A stretch of 64,000 nt of DNA, from the NCBI GenBank assembly GCA_963920635.1, contig OY987302.1, positions 39,001,500 to 39,065,499 of the forward strand. The letters are read 5' to 3'. The stretch is from Pseudeuparius sepicola. Lineage: Eukaryota > Arthropoda > Insecta > Coleoptera > Anthribidae. How positions within the stretch are numbered: the stretch's first letter is position 1; each line of letters begins with the position of its first letter. Below the pieces are notes generated by a model, which was not told where the DNA came from, did not search any database, and saw nothing but the letters and a program-made list of their open reading frames with translations. The position numbers and the translations under genes are program-made. Below, one piece after another: positions 62,377-64,000 of the stretch.

Positions 62377-64000
62377 GCACACGGTATAAGTATCAATTGG
62401 TCTTGAGTAGGTACGTTATCGTCTCGTGTTGTTGTTTTGCACTAAATCTAAGTCTACGTATTGAGTACCGTAGCCTTGTGTGAGGTTTAATTAATTACTT
62501 TGTTTTTGTTTATATTTTTATTAACATCTTGAATTGAGAAGAAACCCAACCTTTTTCTTAATGTCTGCTGATAAATTTAAGCAATTTTTTATTTATATTT
62601 AAATTGATTATATTTCTTCTCCTTAAAGTGTCAAAGGAATCAAGCACTTATATTATTGTAGGTACAGTTTAATAAATCAAGGTCTAATATTTTTCTCAAG
62701 TCAAGAATATCAGGACTTGATTATTAGGTATATTTTTTTTATATTTTATTGGAAATTATTTAGGCTGTTGCCTGTGCACTGTGCACAGTATTATTGTAAT
62801 GTAAATTTTAACATTTAAATTTAACTTTAATAGCTTATCTTTGTAAAAGCACCAAGCTTATTATCTTCGTGTTAGAACGGACCCTGTTGTTTATTTTTTC
62901 TTTACATGTAACCTCACCAAAAAAAGGAGGTGACTATACCCATTGGAGTACCACTACGTACTAACCACTACCGGACCATACTTGTATCTGCTCAGTCAGC
63001 AGTTACTCCGGAGTAACTCCATAGCTGCTCCTTCCTCGTTCCCCCTGTCCCCTCTAGCACCAGCCGTCTTTTTTTGTTTTGATTGCTTGCTTAGGTACTC
63101 TTTCGTTATTCTATGCTTCTAGAAAATAAAATAGTATTAAAAATTACCATGGAATTATAAATTGTGCTTAACCCGATTAGTGTTTCATACATTAAGAGCT
63201 TGAAACACTGCACCCGTTTTTATCTACTACCGCGACGTACCTACTCTCCTCCCGATGTCAGTAACCTATCCGATTTGGACTAGGGTGACTCACAATAATT
63301 ATTAATAATAATTCCGACCAAAAACACAACTCAAGAAACTACTTCCGTGATTACTTACATAGTATTTATTTGGATTCACGGCTGTGCCTACATTTTCCTG
63401 TAAAAAATGACGATAAATGCTAAATATTCAACTAAATACTTCATAGAATACATCCCTGGATTAAAAGAATCTGCTTATTAAAGGTAATTTCAAGGGCAAT
63501 TTACTTACTCCTGTCTCAGCATGCCACGTAAATAGGTATAGTTTATTGTATTGCTTTTTGTGCATTAAGCAAAACTAAACTTTTCAAAACAGGGTACCTA
63601 CATAGGATAATTAGATTATTAATTTTACCATCTAGATTTTTGCCACTATCACTAATAGTAGTGTAAAAAACAGTGAGCCTAAGACTGACTCTCAGCGTTG
63701 AGTATGAAGTAGGTACTATAATGAGACGTAACGAGTAACGGCTGTCAAATCTCAACGCCATCAATGTTAGCTAGTCCAAGACCAATCAAAATAATATTGT
63801 TGTTGGACAGTTGAACGAAAGAATGGAATACCCCCTAACAAAAACTGAATTTCGCAGGGCCTCAATAAGGATCACACAGAGCGCGCGGATATTTCGTTCT
63901 AGTTCTTTCTGAGGAGAACTGCCGGTTGGAGGTACAACACATTTTCGACTCACTCTTTGTATTTGATTGAGCTTGACATTTTCTAATAAAGCTATGTCCA
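62377..64000. other. Unassigned to the right edge
   Basis: GC-richer parts (62925-63080, 63220-63290) alternate with AT-rich sequence. No repeats, no protein-like frames and no transposon ends were noticed. A minus frame (63543-63764) is unrecognised. Confidence 0.4.

Overview
This 64 kb window looks like intergenic or intronic DNA from a large, AT-rich insect genome. The evidence is indirect: Tc1/mariner-type miniature elements (TA|CAGGGTG... ends) are very abundant, runs of TAGGTACCTA-like sequence are frequent, transposase relics are of arthropod type, and introns are short GT-AG. I could not fix the order (beetle, hemipteran or moth). No complete, recognisable host protein gene was found, and no rRNA gene, CRISPR array or bacterial-type operon. 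Almost every interpretable feature is a transposable element or tandem repeat.

Layout. 1-476: two-exon tail of a Crypton-like tyrosine recombinase. 1.9-4.2 kb: fold-back element with a non-autonomous hAT (exact 8-bp target duplication) inside one arm. 5.1-7.6 kb: three more fold-back elements. 8.4-8.64 kb: CpG-rich island. 9.4-13.9 kb: a 195-bp tandem duplication in which each copy was later split by a different element (0.55 kb and 3.5 kb). 14.9-20.4 kb: several small inverted-repeat elements. 20.4-25.9 kb: a 5.4-kb DNA transposon with 19-bp terminal inverted repeats and a decayed multi-exon transposase gene, itself hit by an 826-bp MITE (TA duplication) and a 36-bp perfect palindrome (7-bp duplication). 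26.6-27.2 kb: a GATA-motif cluster. 27.9-29.0 kb: an inverted-repeat element carrying a cysteine-rich CXC tail. 29.5-30.2 kb: a P-element-like MITE with perfect 29-bp inverted repeats and 8-bp target duplication. 30.6-32.2 kb: two mariner-like transposase relics. 32.6-35.2 kb: three tandem arrays, including an 11-copy ~130-bp minisatellite.

35.4-42.3 kb: more MITEs and two mariner-like elements, one with ~485-bp inverted repeats. 43.07-46.81 kb: an LTR retrotransposon (Ty3/gypsy-like, minus strand) with both LTRs, a polypurine tract, a coiled-coil gag start fused by deletion to RNase H, and integrase; reverse transcriptase and protease are missing. 48.5-49.9 kb: hAT-like element containing a nested palindrome. 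51.2-51.8 kb: tRNA-like segments and a palindrome. 56.7-58.1 kb: MITE within a MITE. 58.94-60.75 kb: a full-length mariner-like element (DD41D spacing) whose transposase is broken by a 10-bp duplication and deletions. 60.8-62.4 kb: a motif cluster, a GC-rich unique block and two repeat copies. The remainder, including most of 52-56 kb and 62.4-64 kb, is unassigned.

The elements do not work together as a pathway, but their nesting gives a relative history. The short inverted-repeat elements ending in CAGGG/CAGTG with TA duplications are the kind of sequence a mariner transposase like that at 59-60 kb could mobilise in trans. That link is inferred from the ends only.
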